A DNA stretch of 64,000 nucleotides. It comes from Euryodendron excelsum (taxonomy: Eukaryota; Streptophyta; Magnoliopsida; Ericales; Pentaphylacaceae). The number at the start of each line of letters is the position of its first letter. Positions within the stretch are counted from its first letter, which is position 1. The notes under the pieces were generated by a model, which worked only from the letters and a program-made list of their open reading frames with translations, ran no database searches and was not told where the DNA came from. The DNA is taken from NCBI GenBank assembly GCA_033060915.1, contig CM065387.1, positions 38,072,501 to 38,136,500 on the forward strand, in the 5' to 3' direction. Position numbers and translations under genes: made by a program. Shown here in pieces: positions 33,520 to 44,334 of the stretch.

Positions 33520-36297
33520 AACGCACTTCACAGAGCATTGATTTTTTCACTCTCTTTGTGGACAACCTACCACATCGCATACATAATGCTTGGCTGATGA
33601 TGCAGCGGAAAATCAAGAGAGAAATAAAATGAACCCTAATCCGTTGATTCACCACGAATACCGGATTCAGAGTCGTCCTACAACCTGTTGATTCACCACG
33701 AATGCTAGGTTTTAGGACATCAAACACTCGTTGATTTTCGTAGAAGATACCGAATAGTTGGAAAAGTGCAAAAATCGCACACAAGTTTATTATTCATCAA
33801 AAGCTGTTAAAAATCTCCTAAACAAGAACATAAATAGGCGGCACAAAACCCTAGGCCCGGGACACAACCGGGTTAAAAGGAAAACTGACAAAAAGTCCAC
33901 AGAAATAAGCCCAAAACACAAAATAGGCTCAAAACCGTATTTAGAAGCATTTTTTTCACGATTTCCTAGGCTGGAAAATCATTTTATGATTTTGAACAAC
34001 ATATTATAATGGCGAAACGGAGTTACGAGTCAAAAGTTATGGTCGATTGAAGTTTACCGACCACCGGCCCGGGTATATGGCCGCGCCACGTCTCCAAATA
34101 ATCTTCGGCTATGCGATCCACATCAGCTGAGAAGGATATTTGAAAAATGGGGTAATGCAGTTGAGGTCTTCATACCCAGAAAGCTTAGGAAATTAAGCAA
34201 TACAAAATATGGATTTGTATGGTTCTTAAACAAGAGGGAGGCTGAAAAAGCCATTGTTATGCTCGATGGAGTTTGGCTATTGTACTGTCAATTAATAATG
34301 AAACATGCACGATATGGGTCTCAAAACACTCTCGCAGAACGGAAAACAAGTAATCAGAGAGGAAGCAAACCCACCATCGGATACAAATGAGCAAAAAAAA
34401 AAAAAAAAGAATGGAAACCAAGCTATGCAAAAGATGGAAGGTCATACAAACAAGTGGTGGAAGGTTTCACCTCACCCATTCCTGATGATGGAACAAAACC
34501 AAGGGTATTAGAATCTGAAGAAGTGAATGAAGATTGGCTCAAGCTTTGTTCAATTGGAATTGGATTATAACTCCATCCCTGGAATAGAAGAAGCAATGAA
34601 AGGGATGGTGCTTCACGGCATTGATAATCAAACCACTTGGAGGATTGAATGTACTAATCCAGTTCGAGTCTTGAGGACAAAATGGCTATGATTCATGAAG
34701 CAAAGGACTGGCTATACACTTAGGTTCTCAACAATCCACGAATGGTCGTTTAGAGAGTTCAATTTGCAGAGAAGGGTGTGGTTAAATGTTGAAGGTGTAG
34801 AATGACAAATTTCAGGATGATTGGCAACCTATGCGCCAAATAATCATTGTTGATAATAGAATCTCAAAACAGTAGGGCTTGGAACATGGAAGATTATTGA
34901 TTGAAACTTCAAGCGATAGGTTTATCTGTAATCATTGTACTTTAAAAGTTGGAAAATTTTTATATGCAATCATAGTTACTGCAGGTAGTTTTCAAAAGCT
35001 TCATGTCTAGAACGATCTACCAGGAGTAGGTCACAAATCAGCTTATTCATTCTCATTGGATTCAAATGAGTCTGAGGCAAATGTTGAAATTCGAAGCAAC
35101 AATCTGCAGTTTGGAAAACTCATCAATTCTCGTCATTCCTCCCCACCAAAAGATGTTCGCAATAGAGAAAATTTTCAGGATTTAACCCACAAGCATGATG
35201 ACCTGGCAATACAAAGCCATTTCGAGGATTTAGATAAGTCAGGTTCCTTCCCATCGAAAAACTCTTTCACGAGCATTTCAAATTCATACTCAAGAGTTAA
35301 TGGAGGTAGTTGGCACAATACAATCCAAATGAACCATGACCACATTAATTAAGCTAGTGAGGTGTCAGTTTCAAAGGCCAATACTAAAGGCTCCCCTTCT
35401 CATCCCACTCTCCCAAGGTCAATTGAACGCTTCAAATGCATAATCAAAAGCAAACCAAACCATAGCTTTGGAGGGATCAAATCAAATCATTGAAGATACC
35501 ACCTCTGAATCTTGCCAGGAAAAGAACAATTACTCATTTCCAACCACAAAAGTAAAATGTTTAAGCCCGCAGTCGATTAAACACAAGCAAGAAGAGGAAG
35601 TTAAAATCATTCATTCAACTTGGATACCAGAAAATAGAAGTGAAATTCAAATCAATAACCAGAGCTGTTAAAAGAAGAGAAGCAATAACCTCCTCTCTGT
35701 CATCACTACCATCTCTGAATACCATCAATAGAAATAATGTTATACTGAACCAGCTTGATGAAAATTTCAGATGCAATGCCATAAGCACCTTGAAGCTAGG
35801 AAAAGCTTTGGAGATAAATTTCAAGGGAAAGGAAATAACCACACTAGAAGCCTTCTCAAAAGCAGATTGGACAGATTTAGAAATTTCAAAGAAGAAGAAG
35901 AAAGGGTCAGCTGAAACAATCAACTGAGGTCAACATCAAATAAGTAGAACAATAAAGATCCTTTCATGGAATGTTAGGGGTCTTGGGAAGCTTGAAAAGA
36001 AAAGAATGGTTAAACAGCTAGTGAAAGAAAGGAGTATTGATATGCTGCTGATTTTGGAATCAAAGTGGAAGGACTACAACTATTCAAAGGTGAAGTCAAA
36101 TAGGGGTGTAGGTGACTGTGAATGGTTAGCTTCAATTTCAAATGGCAACTCTAGAGGTTTGTTATATGCCTGGAAAAAACTTTTTCTCTATGGATTCTTA
36201 TCATATTGAGTAGAATTTCATACTTATAAAAGGAAATGTAATCAATGAATTTCCATGCTTGATCATAAACTGCTATATTAATTTGGTTAACTGCGTG
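33520..36297 (+). pseudogene. LINE (plant L1 type) 5' portion: ORF1 RRM region and start of ORF2 endonuclease
   Basis: FTLFVDNLP near 33545-33580 and RRIFEKWGNAVEVFIPRKL, YGFVWFLN, EKAIVMLDG at 34120-34290 are halves of the RRM that opens plant LINE ORF1. EWSFREFNLQRRVWLNVEG (34738-34797) and GLEHGRLLIETSS (about 34878-34915) are later ORF1 elements. KILSWNVRGLGK (35955-35990), DMLLILESKW and, after a stop, HIEWNF-like to FPCLIINCY (36210-36280) are the endonuclease N-terminus of ORF2. Frames shift repeatedly and the rest of ORF2 with RT is absent, so the piece is truncated at its 3' side. Confidence 0.7.
33600..34100. mobile_element. Insertion of about 0.5 kb splitting the LINE RRM
   Basis: The RRM is interrupted between VDNLP (33580) and the downstream RRIFEKWG part. 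The intervening sequence has two copies of TTGATTCACCACGAAT (about 33644 and 33687) and GC-rich pieces (CCCGGGACACAACCGGG). No inverted ends or target duplication could be fixed, so the class is unknown. Confidence 0.35.
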
Positions 36298-37482
36298 TAA
36301 GTTCTAAATTGGTGAAAGGTAAATTGTCTTTTTGATTTCGTGCCAACGCCCAACGATGACCAGACTTGGAGGTAAGTTCTTGGGTGAGTTTTTAAACTAA
36401 AATTGGATATTTCTTCGTGGCGCGGGCATAACGATACAAATCAAATTAACTTTTGGTATAAACAAATATAAAATAAAAAAGTCAATAAAAACACAACAAC
36501 AATTATTTCAAAATGTCGTCTTTTAAGATGCATTCAAAATAAGATGATTTCGATTGCAAGAGATACTTTTGAACTTGAGAGAATATCCCAACTTATATTA
36601 TGCTCCAACGAGACATAATTGACTAGAGAAAAAGAAAGATTAATTACATTTTATTCCAATTGATATTAGTAACAACACATACCATTGTCAAATTTGTACT
36701 AATTATTTTTCGGATAATATTACACCAATAAAAAATTCATATAGAATATATTATCAGAATAATGTGATTTAATTAAAATCATTCAATTTAAAATAAAACA
36801 CCAATCATAGTCTCTCTTAACTGCTAAAATATCACTGTCATCTCATTATGGTAGAATTTTCTGCACAATTTCTCTCAAAGAAAAGCATTTTCCTTACTTT
36901 TCATCAAAACACCTTGAATTGGACTCTTGTTTATTAAAATTTTTCATCTAAATGGTTAGCTTTTTATTTATTAAAAGGCTGAAATTTGCACGGTAGGTTA
37001 ACACAGCCTGTTAATTGAAACTTGAGAGAGGGAAAGAAAGAAAATTATCTGTTCCTGTTTAGTTTTGTAAAGAAAATAAAATTAATTAAAAAAAAAAGGT
37101 GAAAGGAAAGAAGAGAGTGTGATTTGTTTTTCTTTGTTTTTTCCTCATTATCGTTCTCTACCGGGAAAAAAAAAAAAAAATCAAAACGAGTACAACTACG
37201 CATTGTGGAACCCAAGGCCATCCATTAAACTTTGTCTCCCACCTCGTGCAACCCAAGATCAACGACGCATGCCCCCAAGGGCCATGCAAGTTTCATTGGA
37301 GGTATTAGATTCATGGGTCATGGCACGTAGTAAAATCCGATTCTCTCTTCTTCTCTTTTTCTCTTTTACGGGTTATTCCAACCGATAAAAAAGTTCATAA
37401 AAAATGAACACACAATTAAAGGGAACGACCAAGTAGAAGTAATAAACCAACTCCAACATAATCACCATTCAGAATTCAGAAT
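36298..37482. other. AT-rich intergenic sequence downstream of the membrane-protein gene
   Basis: No credible ORF. The plus-strand frame at 37119-37388 is a chance frame. It includes A-runs (37090, 37165) and would contain the 3' UTR of the minus-strand gene to its right. Confidence 0.45.
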
Positions 37483-38025
37483 TCAAGGAGCAGCTTTAGC
37501 GGCGGCAGCGGCAGCAGTGGCAGCGGCGGCTGCTGCTTCTTCCCTTTTTTCTGAGAGGCCGCCGTAAACCCAGTACATAATGTTGAGCAGCGCAAGACAA
37601 CCAATAGACGTCTTAGCTTCAGTGTCTTTGTCTTTTTCGTCAACTTTCATCACGGACAAGTGGATGGTGGCCCTCAAACTAAAGAAATTAAGAACAACAA
37701 TGGCGCCTCCAACGACATATAAAGCAATGGTCAGACACGTGACCATGTTCCCAGGTGCTTCGAGACTGGTGGTGGAGGAGGAGGAGGAGGAGGAGGAGGA
37801 GTTGGCTGCTGATGCTGCTTTCCTGCGTTTTGATAGCCAGCCGTAGACAGCGTAAAGGATATTAAGCAGCGCAAGACACCCAATTGACGTCCCAGCTTCA
37901 GTTTGTTTGCCTTTTTCTTCAAGTTTCTCCACAGCCAAGTTGTTTGTGGCTCGCAGATTGAAGAAGTTGGCCACCACAATGGAAGCTCCAACGACGAACA
38001 AAGCAACTCCCAGACACATCGTCAT
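37483..38025 (-). CDS. Small membrane protein with two tandem two-helix domains (unknown function)
   Basis: Intronless frame of 180 codons from ATG 38025-38023 to TGA 37483. It could be read 12 codons further up only with a TTG start, so the ATG is chosen. Residues 1-75 and 92-163 are two copies of one domain: a hydrophobic helix (CLGVALFVVGASIVVANFF / CLTIALYVVGGAIVVLNFF), FxLRAT, a charged loop ending in EA.TSIG, a second helix (CLALLNILYAVYGWL / CLALLNIMYWVYGGL) and a basic or mixed tail. The two halves are joined by about nine serines, and the C-terminus is a poly-alanine tail. Four membrane segments are expected. Conservation between the halves is much higher than in the linker and tail, which argues for a real protein. 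A TATA-like box lies about 80 bp upstream. I know no family with this plan; reaction, partner and compartment are unknown. Confidence 0.7.
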   Translation of the reverse strand: MTMCLGVALFVVGASIVVANFFNLRATNNLAVEKLEEKGKQTEAGTSIGCLALLNILYAVYGWLSKRRKAASAANSSSSSSSSSTTSLEAPGNMVTCLTIALYVVGGAIVVLNFFSLRATIHLSVMKVDEKDKDTEAKTSIGCLALLNIMYWVYGGLSEKREEAAAAAATAAAAAAKAAP

Positions 38026-38104
38026 GTTCCCAGGTGCTGAGACTTTTGGGGGAGGTTTCAATATGATTTGTTTGTAAACTTGTGGAGGATGAGGAGAATG
38101 ATAG

Positions 38105-38118
38105 ATTATTTTTATAGT
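38105..38118 (-). promoter_or_regulatory. TATA-like box upstream of the membrane-protein gene
   Basis: The minus strand reads ACTATAAAAATAATC, about 80-90 bp before the chosen ATG, a normal distance for a plant core promoter with a short leader. Confidence 0.5.
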
Positions 38119-38551
38119 AAGGAAAATGCTATTCTTGGAGAAAATTTTTTATAGATAATCCTGCAAATTATGATGAAGCAATACCAATTTTTTAACCATG
38201 AGTTATCATAATGAGTTTCATTTTATGACTCTCCTTCAACCACGTCACCCTGTATGTAAATTTTATATGAATTTTCTTATTGTATAGCATTAGCGTCATA
38301 CAAAAGATAGTGTGATATCACCACAAAATTTGTACATAATTTATCACCAACATGATGTGGTTTAATAAGAGTCACTCATTTTAAAGCAAGTCACTCATCA
38401 TGCTAGCTCACAATTCCAAAATTATCATTGCCAAACTATTCAAAAAAAAAATTGTACAAAATTTATTCAAGAATAGAGTGTTCGTTCTATAATACCGTAA
38501 AACCGTAGCTGCCAGCTTTTGACAAAAACATGAGATCTTCAATTTAAGAGA
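38119..38551. other. AT-rich sequence, upstream region of the membrane-protein gene
   Basis: No ORF or element ends recognised. It would hold distal promoter sequence of the minus-strand gene. Confidence 0.4.
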
Positions 38552-38615
38552 GACACGGAGGATGTCTCACTGATACAAGGAAACTTGAGAAATACATCGA
38601 GTTCAATTCCTAACG
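38552..38615 (+). repeat. Possible tRNA-derived SINE head
   Basis: TGTCTCACTGATA (38564-38576) resembles an RNA polymerase III A box and GAGTTCAATTCC (38599-38610) a B box, 35 bp apart, in the order and spacing of a tRNA-like promoter. Both boxes are degenerate, and no tail or target duplication was found. Confidence 0.3.
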
Positions 38616-38750
38616 GCCTGTTTAGAACTTGGGGGAGAGAAAGGAACAGAAAGGAAAGGAAAGAAATTATGCAATTGTTTTAGAATTCTCCATATACAGG
38701 TTCGGGTCACAACACGGTTCCAAATCCATCAACCCATATAGTTTATGTTT
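38616..38750. other. Short unassigned spacer
   Basis: Begins CTGTTTAGAACTTGGGGGAG, a phrase of the kind found at plant MITE ends, and has a purine-rich GAAAGGAAAGG stretch. Nothing more can be said. Confidence 0.3.
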
Positions 38751-38759
38751 TCTTCTTTT

Positions 38760-39320
38760 TATAAGGAAAAAACAGTTCATTCAGAGCTATCAAAGGTTTG
38801 CAACCCAAATACAAAAGAATAGATAAATACATAAAAATCACGAGCAAACAAAGCCTATACTCTCCTTACAACTCTAGCGTATGTCAGGATTAACTCTACT
38901 AGATGGCCAAGTATACAAAATAAACTAAAGAATGATTTTCAATCTACACAAAGGCGTGTCCTGCCCTTAAAATTTCCTCCTACATACCAACCAAAATAAA
39001 CAAAACAACACAAGAATCCAAGCTTTTCTTATTTGTCTCACCACCCTCCTTCCCAACCAACTACGTAGCTCTTTTGTAATTCGGCTTAGGAAAACCCAAG
39101 ACATACCCCACATTTGTTAAGATCAAAGCCCAAAGCTCTCTAACCATAGCACAATGCAAAAGTAAATGCTGACACTAATTCCCCATCTTGTTTGTTTGCA
39201 GAGGCAACGCCAATTAATAAATAACAATACACCTCCGTTCCTCAAATTATGGTTAGTCAAAATCAACCCATTGCGGACCAACGAACATTACTTGTGCAGC
39301 CAAGTCTTAATAATTGAAGG
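38760..39320 (-). pseudogene. LINE ORF2 3' end (zf-RVT region), minus strand
   Basis: Minus-strand translation near 39105-39175 reads CQHLLLHCAMVRELWALI. Upstream LCKQ-like cysteines stand near 39195-39210. Together they form the zinc-finger-like segment that ends RT of plant L1-type elements (zf-RVT, consensus C..C.....E...HLLLHC...R.LW). Frames shift several times. The remnant runs towards a T-rich stretch at 38745-38760 that could be the complement of a poly-A tail. It has opposite orientation to the LINE piece at 33520-36297, so it is probably a separate insertion. Confidence 0.55.
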
Positions 39321-39803
39321 ACCTCTGCGTAAAATTTAGTAAAATAAATAAAGTGTGTTTTAGAAAAAATAAATAGCGGAATTGATTTATTCAGTAAGAC
39401 CTTAGATGATCTCTGCTTCACTTTGCATTCATATTGCTAGAATGTATGATTGCGTGGTAAGTAATCGCAGCCGTAGCTCACCAGACCAAATTTTCTTTCG
39501 TCTCTTACACCAGTGTTCCCTCTCCATTATCTCTCTCTCTAAATTTACGTCATCAATTTGACATCTTTCTAGCTACCTTTTGAGCAAAAGCCTCTCACGT
39601 TGCTGGTGAACCTAATTGAATAATGATTTGGGGAAGTCTCGTCCCCATATTTTTTTCGTTGGGGCTATTTTTATTATAAAGACACGAAGAACGGGTTGAA
39701 GAAAGTCGGCAAAAACAAATGCATCGTCGCTTCTCCATCACCACTCTTCTCGCAGATAATGGGAGATCGATTTGTTGATTCACAATGGCCATTCTTATAT
39801 ATG

Positions 39804-39839
<36 letters not shown>

Positions 39840-39850
39840 GTATGTATCCG
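39321..39850. other. Intergenic sequence with a (TC)n microsatellite
   Basis: No supported gene. A TATTATAAAG motif at 39671 on the plus strand is followed by a short frame from ATG 39719, but the frame stops soon and has no recognisable product. The microsatellite is annotated separately. Confidence 0.4.
39807..39836. repeat. (CT)n microsatellite
   Basis: About 14 uninterrupted CT dinucleotides, the reason for a spurious Arg-Glu repeat frame on the other strand. Confidence 0.9.
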
Positions 39851-39874
39851 GATTTGAGGTATGATGAGTTATAT

Positions 39875-40170
39875 TGAGTGGATTTGGATTCTCTTAATTC
39901 CATGATTTGAAATAGGGATCTATATTCCATAATCAATGGACTGTATGTAATTTTATCAGATGTCTTACTAAAACTAGGTCGTTTTTATTAAAATTTATTT
40001 TCTTGTATATAACCATAAAATCATTTGTATTTAAATAAATTTGAAGTGAACAAATCAACTCTTCATTTTTATGTTAGCGGATGTGTTTATACCTCAATCA
40101 ATGAAATGAAGATCTTCATTCCAAATTATGGAATGGAGAAAATCTAAATCTTTATTGAGTCAGATCTAAT
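39875..40170. repeat. Imperfect inverted repeat, possible fold-back or MITE
   Basis: GGATTTGGATTCTCTTAATTCC (about 39880-39905, cut to its core) and the following ATGATTTGAAATAGGGATC pair with the complement of 40105-40160 (TTCATTCCAAATTATGGAATG, AATCTAAATC). Arms are roughly 50-60 bp around a 200 bp AT-rich middle. No target duplication was identified. Confidence 0.35.
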
Positions 40171-40224
40171 GCCCTATTGCGTACCACTTTAAATTCCTAA
40201 ATTTGTGTTTGGTTGCCGGGAAAC

Positions 40225-40404
40225 TGGAAGAAAGGTCAAGTCTAGCAGCCGAGATCCCTGGATTGCAGGGATTTACAATCAAGCAAAGTAAAAAATATAC
40301 AACCAAGTAAAAATGAAAGATATGCTACAAGATATGCAACCACCATAAGATCATGAATATATAAACAAAGTCAAAAGTAGCTGTTTCACTGCCACTCCCT
40401 ATTA
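40225..40404 (-). mobile_element. Partial 3' LTR of a minus-strand copia element
   Basis: Colinear with 12664-12845 (AGAAAGGTCAAGTCTAGCAG to CTCCCTATTA). The first 115 bp of the plus-strand LTR are missing and replaced by unrelated sequence at 40224. Confidence 0.7.
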
Positions 40405-40425
40405 TGCCCCTTCAAGCTGTTGGGG
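40405..40425 (-). other. Polypurine tract of the copia element
   Basis: Minus strand CCCCAACAGCTTGAAGGGGCA lies between RNase H and the LTR border, the right place for plus-strand priming. Confidence 0.5.
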
Positions 40426-41937
40426 TGGTAACCACAACAGCTTGGATTGAAAGGTATTAAATGGAGTAGCGGACAGGCCCTTGGTGAAAATGTCAGTGAT
40501 TTGATTAAGTTAGCACACAAAACATATTTTAGAGAACCACGATTAAGGAGATCACAAATAAAGTGATAGGAAATTTTGATGTGTTTGGTATGAGCATGAA
40601 AGACCAGATTGGCAGCGAAGTGAGTTGTGCCCATATTGTTAGAATGCATAGCGAGTCGTAGGGAAGCAGGGTGACCAATATCATGAAGCAAATAAGAGAT
40701 CCATGAGAGCTCGGAAGTAGCAGTAGAAAGAGCCTTGTATTCAGCCTCTGTAGATGACTGAGCATCAGTAACTTGTTTCTTGGTAGACCAAGAAATAAGA
40801 TTGACACTGAGAAAAATACAAATCCCATTGTGGAACATTTGGTGTCAAGGCATCCTGCCCAATCGGCATCCACATAGCATTGTAAAGAGAGAGAGGAAGC
40901 AAGAAGGAAACATAAGCCACATTGCATTGTCCCCTTCAGATATCGCAAAACTCATTTAACAGCTTGAAGATGTGTGTCACAAGGAGCATGCAAAATTGAA
41001 AAAGTTGTTGAACAGCAAATTGTATGTCCAGCCAAGTAAAAGTGAGATATTGCAAGGCTCCAACAACTTGTCAGTATTAACTGGGATCATCAAGAGACTT
41101 GCCATCAGTAAGAGATAATTTTTTATCAGAGGCCAGAGGAGTGGAACAAGGTTTACAATCAAGCATGTTAAAACCTGAAAGTAGAGACAACAAGTATTTG
41201 GTTTGAGTAAGAATAAGAGAGGAAGAAGTCATGGCAGCTTCCATACCAAGAAAATAGTGAAGATTGCCAAGATCTTTCATAGCAATCTGAGACGAAAGCT
41301 TGACAATCACTGGTTGTAGTAGGGAGGAGGAGGATCCGGTCAAGATAGTATCATCGACATATAAGAGAAGAATGATGACATCTGTATTACGATGAAGCAC
41401 AAACATGGAATGATCAGCCTGACTACATTGAAAACCGAATGCTAGAAGCTCGGAGCTAAAGCAGTGAAACTAAGCACATGGCGTTTGATGGAGACCACAA
41501 ATAGTGCGATTGAGTTTGTACACATGATCCGGACAAGAAGGATCAACAAACCCTGGTGGTTGAGACATATAAACCTCTTCAGTAAGAATGCCATGTAAGA
41601 AGCCATTTTTGGCATCCAACTGCTTAATCAACCAATTGAAAGACATGTAACAGCCTTAACAACAGGACTAAATGTCTCGTCAAAATCAATCCTTCCTTGT
41701 TGATTGAAACCTTTGGCAACAAGCCTAGCTTTAAAACATTCAATAGAGCCATCAGATTGCTCTTTGACATTATACACCCAACGAAAACCCACAATATTCA
41801 TAGAAGGATGACAACGAATGAGAGTCCAAGTAAGATTTTGGAGAAGAGCATTATATTCCTCATTCATAGCCTACACCCAACGGGAATCCTAACTAGCCTA
41901 TCTATAGGTACAAGGTTCCTGAATAGATGATTGGTGT
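40426..41937 (-). pseudogene. Ty1/copia reverse transcriptase and RNase H
   Basis: From 41870 on the minus strand: [49 protein letters not shown] and [11 protein letters not shown], the first RT block. MSQPPGFVDPSCPDHVYKLN follows in a shifted frame. YVDD stands at 41350-41361 within LLLYVDDTIL, then DLGNLHYFLGMEA and Q.KYLLSLL. RNase H follows with MRYLKGT, YVDADWAGCLDT and SSTEAEYKALS (about 40728-40757). Stops and frameshifts are present at 41860-41900, 41470-41630, 40980-41100 and 40830-40900. The N-terminal side stops at 41937 at an Athila LTR; the complementary integrase side is at 9369. Confidence 0.8.
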
Positions 41938-43421
41938 TGATTCCACTCTAAAAGTGTAATCTTAATCCTCTAATTAGTTGTTTGTTAGCCCCAATATGGG
42001 TATTAGAATAGGTTTTTAGCAATAAATTGATTTAAAGTGTTTTTTTCTATCTATTGTAGGTTTTTGGTGACAAAATGGCAAAAATGGGCTTAAAGTGAAG
42101 AAGTCCGTCCAGATGGTATGTTCAAACGGTCCTAACCATTCGAACAATGGGTTTGGATAGTTGAGGCATTTGAACGGTCCATTTAAATGGACGAAAAAGC
42201 ATTCGGATGCTACAACGAAAATTAGAGTTCCAAAGTCGAGTTTTCCCGTTCAAAGCCATTATAGAGTCGTGTTTTTCCGTTCGAAGAAAATATCGAGTCG
42301 TGATTTTGCATCTGAAGACCATCTGAACGATAAAATAACAGTTTGAACGGTTACTTCACCAACCAGACGGTCCGTCAGAATGCTTATCGGACGTCTGTCA
42401 GATGTATTTCGAACGAGGAGAGCAGATTTGCCCTACAACCCAACATTTGAAAGAAAAAGATGTTATATTTGTTTTTAGGTTTGAGCAGTTGGGGACAGAC
42501 TGAGAAAAGGGGAAAAAGTTGTATTTTGGGTAGATTTACTTTATATTGTTGTATTTAGGATTTTGGGAAGGTTTTAGTAAGATTTCTATTATTGTTTTGT
42601 TGTAATCCTTCACATTCTCTCAAGTTCAATATATATTTTTTGATTTATAGTTTAGATGTTGTATTTACACTTTGGCAAGCTTTCAACTATGGAATCAACA
42701 AGCTAACTTCATTATTTGGGGACAAATGCGAAGATCTACCAAGAAAAGCATAGAAAATGAAAGAGGAGTTCTAAATCTCATTGAATATCTATTTTGTATC
42801 TATTCTCTAATTATTTTGGAATTGATTGTTGTAGAAATCTTAGATCTATAATCATAGTTAGTAACATGTGATTTATTTCTAAAGAACCCATTAAAGATGA
42901 TAAAACTCAATTCCAAATTAATTAGAGATCCGTAAATCTTCAAAAGCTAAATTCTCTGAATCAAGGGTCCTTTGGACGATTCTTGATTTGAGTTTACCCA
43001 AAGTCCTTCTTTCAAAATCCGTGCTTCAATTGGTAGACAAAAGCATTTGCACCCAAACCACCTTTTTTAATCAATTTAAATCCCTACTTGTTTTCATTGA
43101 AATTTCGATTAGATAAAAAATTAATTTAGTTATACTTTATGTTATTGTAGTAGAATTCTCATGTTTGTCAAATTGCCCTAGCTACAGTCAAGGTTGTGTT
43201 TTTAATTTCATTTCAATTAATTGCTTAGTTGTTAGCAAAATAAATCCACAAACACCAAAAGATTTTCGGTCAATTTTAGTTACCATAGCCATCAAACCTG
43301 TCCTTGGCTTGCGACTTCAATTTGCATAGTTTTCTAAACTTTGCTCGTTTTTATTACTAGATTGGTATAAGTTCCATGGGAGAATACGATAGTGGGGATA
43401 CCCCCACTTAAACTACAACCA
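41938..43421 (+). mobile_element. 5' LTR of an Athila-type element (family X, 1484 bp)
   Basis: Begins TGATTCCACTC within copia sequence and ends ACTACAACCA, the last bases shared with 9354-9368. It is followed 38 bases later by a tRNA-Asp-type primer site. It lacks the Z insertion found in 2915-9368. Clusters of GTTCGAA/GTTTGAACGG motifs lie at 42108-42200 and 42320-42415. Confidence 0.75.
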
Positions 43422-43459
43422 CTTCCGACGTGGTGAGCAAAGAGAGTGAAGTCATGTTT

Positions 43460-43477
43460 TGGCGTTGTTGCTAGGGA
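43460..43477 (+). other. Primer-binding site, tRNA-Asp type
   Basis: TGGCGTTGTTGCTAGGGA matches the Athila-type TGGCGCCGTTGCCGGGGA at 15 of 18 positions. Confidence 0.75.
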
Positions 43478-44334
43478 ATTGAAGGAATAATCAAATTGCG
43501 AAAACGCAAAAATTGAAAATCATAAAAACAATGTGGGAATTGATCACCCACTTACGAGGGAAGCATCTACGGCTTCAAGCCTAGATAATTTATTCGAACT
43601 CAATGTGAATACCATGTTAGGATTTTTATTTCTTTCTTTTCAATAGTTCCTTTTGTTTGATCAATTAGTAGCATTGCATATTGCTAGAAGCATTAGAGGA
43701 GTTAGGATAGTGTATGCTTTATTTGCTAATTGGTGGTATTTGAGCATGTGGAGTGGGATGTTGGAGTTGAAAAGCCGTTGTCCAGCATATATATTATTTG
43801 TGTATGATGTGTTGACTAGGATTTAGGCATACTATTTGTGCATTGCATTTGCATGTCCCATTGGGCACGAATAGACACTGGACGCCCTTTACGAGTCGAC
43901 CCACCATCACCGGTTAACACACTTTCTCCCAAAATTCCATTAGTAGTTGACTTAGGTACAACTCCTATGGAAGAAATAAATAATGAAGGTAGGCTACCTG
44001 ATGTTATTCCACTCAATCCAAATGTAATGCTAAACCCACCAATGGGTGGATTGCAACCCTAACCTCCTTTAAATCCGGCATATGGTTTAAGGGGTGAAAC
44101 CATGGAAAATGCGAACAACCATGGGGACATGGAGGCTCCCTAATTCTAGTTGAGAGATTTCTTGAACCCACCGCAGCAAGTGTCGAGTTCTTGCCTTGTT
44201 ATTCCGCCCCACTATGCCACCTTGAACATAAGGCTGGGCATGATGCAAACGCTTCCTCAATTTGACGGGGAAGATTCTGAAAGGCCTTATGCCTTCATAA
44301 AGGAATTTGAGGATGCATGCTCCTTAGTGATGGA
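43478..44334 (+). pseudogene. Athila gag, leader and N-terminal part
   Basis: After a non-coding leader the frame from about 43838 runs through stops at 44060 and 44141 to 44334. The diagnostic stretch is LRDFLNPPQQ, then LGMMQTLPQFDGEDSERPYA and FIKEFEDACS, the start of the Ty3/gypsy retrotransposon gag domain as found in Athila. The LTR at 44335 cuts the domain; it resumes at about 45575. Confidence 0.7.

Noticed and set aside
37119..37388. Plus-strand 89-codon frame
   Set aside because: No domain, low-complexity N-terminus, and it lies in the likely 3' flank of the minus-strand gene.
38026..38061. Longer membrane-protein frame starting 12 codons upstream
   Set aside because: It would need a TTG start. 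The first ATG is at 38025-38023.
39595..39936. Frame with Arg-Glu repeats
   Set aside because: Produced by the (CT)n microsatellite.
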